6,736 nt of DNA from Afipia sp. Its GTDB lineage: Bacteria > Pseudomonadota > Alphaproteobacteria > Rhizobiales > Xanthobacteraceae. Made by a program: the position numbers and the translations under genes. Each line of letters starts with the position of its first letter. Within the stretch, counting starts at the first letter, position 1. This document shows, in pieces, positions 6,598 through 6,736 of this stretch. The stretch is taken from contig JAPLPA010000017.1 of assembly GCA_026400415.1 (NCBI GenBank), positions 1 to 6,736 on the forward strand, written 5' to 3'. The notes below the pieces were generated by a model that was not told the origin of the DNA, ran no database searches, and saw nothing but the letters and a program-made list of their open reading frames with translations.

Positions 6598-6604
6598 CTT
6601 ACCG

Positions 6605-6736
6605 ATGAAGCTTTACGATTTGAAAGCTGGTATGAACCCGCGCCGCGTTCGAATCTTTCTGGCGGAGAAGGGACTGACAATTCCACGCGTCGAGGTCGAT
6701 ATGCCCGGCGGCGAGAACCAGCGTGCGCCGTATCTT
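6605..6736 (+). CDS. Glutathione S-transferase-like protein, N-terminal fragment (3' end outside window)
   Basis: There are 44 codons with no stop before the window edge. The protein opens MKLYDLKAGMNPRRVRIFLA, followed by EKGL and then a short second strand (PRVEVDM). This is the beta-alpha-beta start of the GST thioredoxin-like domain: strand KLYDL, an active-site loop AGMNPRR, then a helix ending AEKGL. In this subgroup the loop commonly holds Ser or Asn near the helix start; here Asn11 sits in that place. It is a second GST-like gene on the same strand, 90 bases after the first, but its start region is not closely similar to it, so a recent tandem duplication is unlikely. The start ATG is supported by the purine-rich site just upstream. 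The cis-proline, Glu-Ser motif and helical domain lie outside the window. Confidence 0.85.
   Translation, partial: MKLYDLKAGMNPRRVRIFLAEKGLTIPRVEVDMPGGENQRAPYL

Overview
The window is GC-rich and every supported gene lies on the + strand, closely spaced, with purine-rich Shine-Dalgarno sites and several ATGA or TGATG stop/start overlaps. Gene style and content (tandem LivH/LivM permease paralogues, a class III CoA-transferase, an SDR and glutathione S-transferase-like proteins) suggest an alphaproteobacterium of the Bradyrhizobium/Rhodopseudomonas/Afipia type. That placement is inferred from general familiarity, not from a search.

Region 1 (1-3424) encodes a branched-chain-amino-acid-type (HAAT family) ABC importer. 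It holds the C-terminal end of one LivH permease, an intact LivM, a second LivH, a second intact LivM and a LivG-type ATPase. The second LivH and the LivG cannot be read in a single frame. Both combine a frame change with a net loss of sequence: about 40 codons in LivH, and about 10 codons between Walker A and the Q-loop in LivG. No LivF and no periplasmic binding protein are present in the window. As written, the second permease/ATPase set looks broken, unless the sequence itself carries errors.

Region 2 (3438-3833) is a small secreted protein with a YtkA/FixH-like domain and a Met-rich patch. It starts 13 bases after the ATPase stop.

Region 3 (3898-6736) is enzymatic: an intact family III (CaiB/BaiF) CoA-transferase with its catalytic Asp, an SDR-fold protein that has lost three of the four classical catalytic residues, a complete GST-like protein translationally coupled to the SDR, and, after a 90-base AT-richer gap, the first 44 codons of a second GST-like protein. 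The plausible joint role is uptake of a carboxylic acid (importer), activation by CoA transfer, and further conversion by the SDR and GST-like proteins. The substrate cannot be read from the sequence.

The observations most worth checking are the two broken transporter genes, the SDR with a nearly erased catalytic tetrad, a strong hairpin inside the SDR gene, and a drop in GC over the first GST gene. No tRNA, rRNA, CRISPR array, insertion sequence or convincing terminator was seen.
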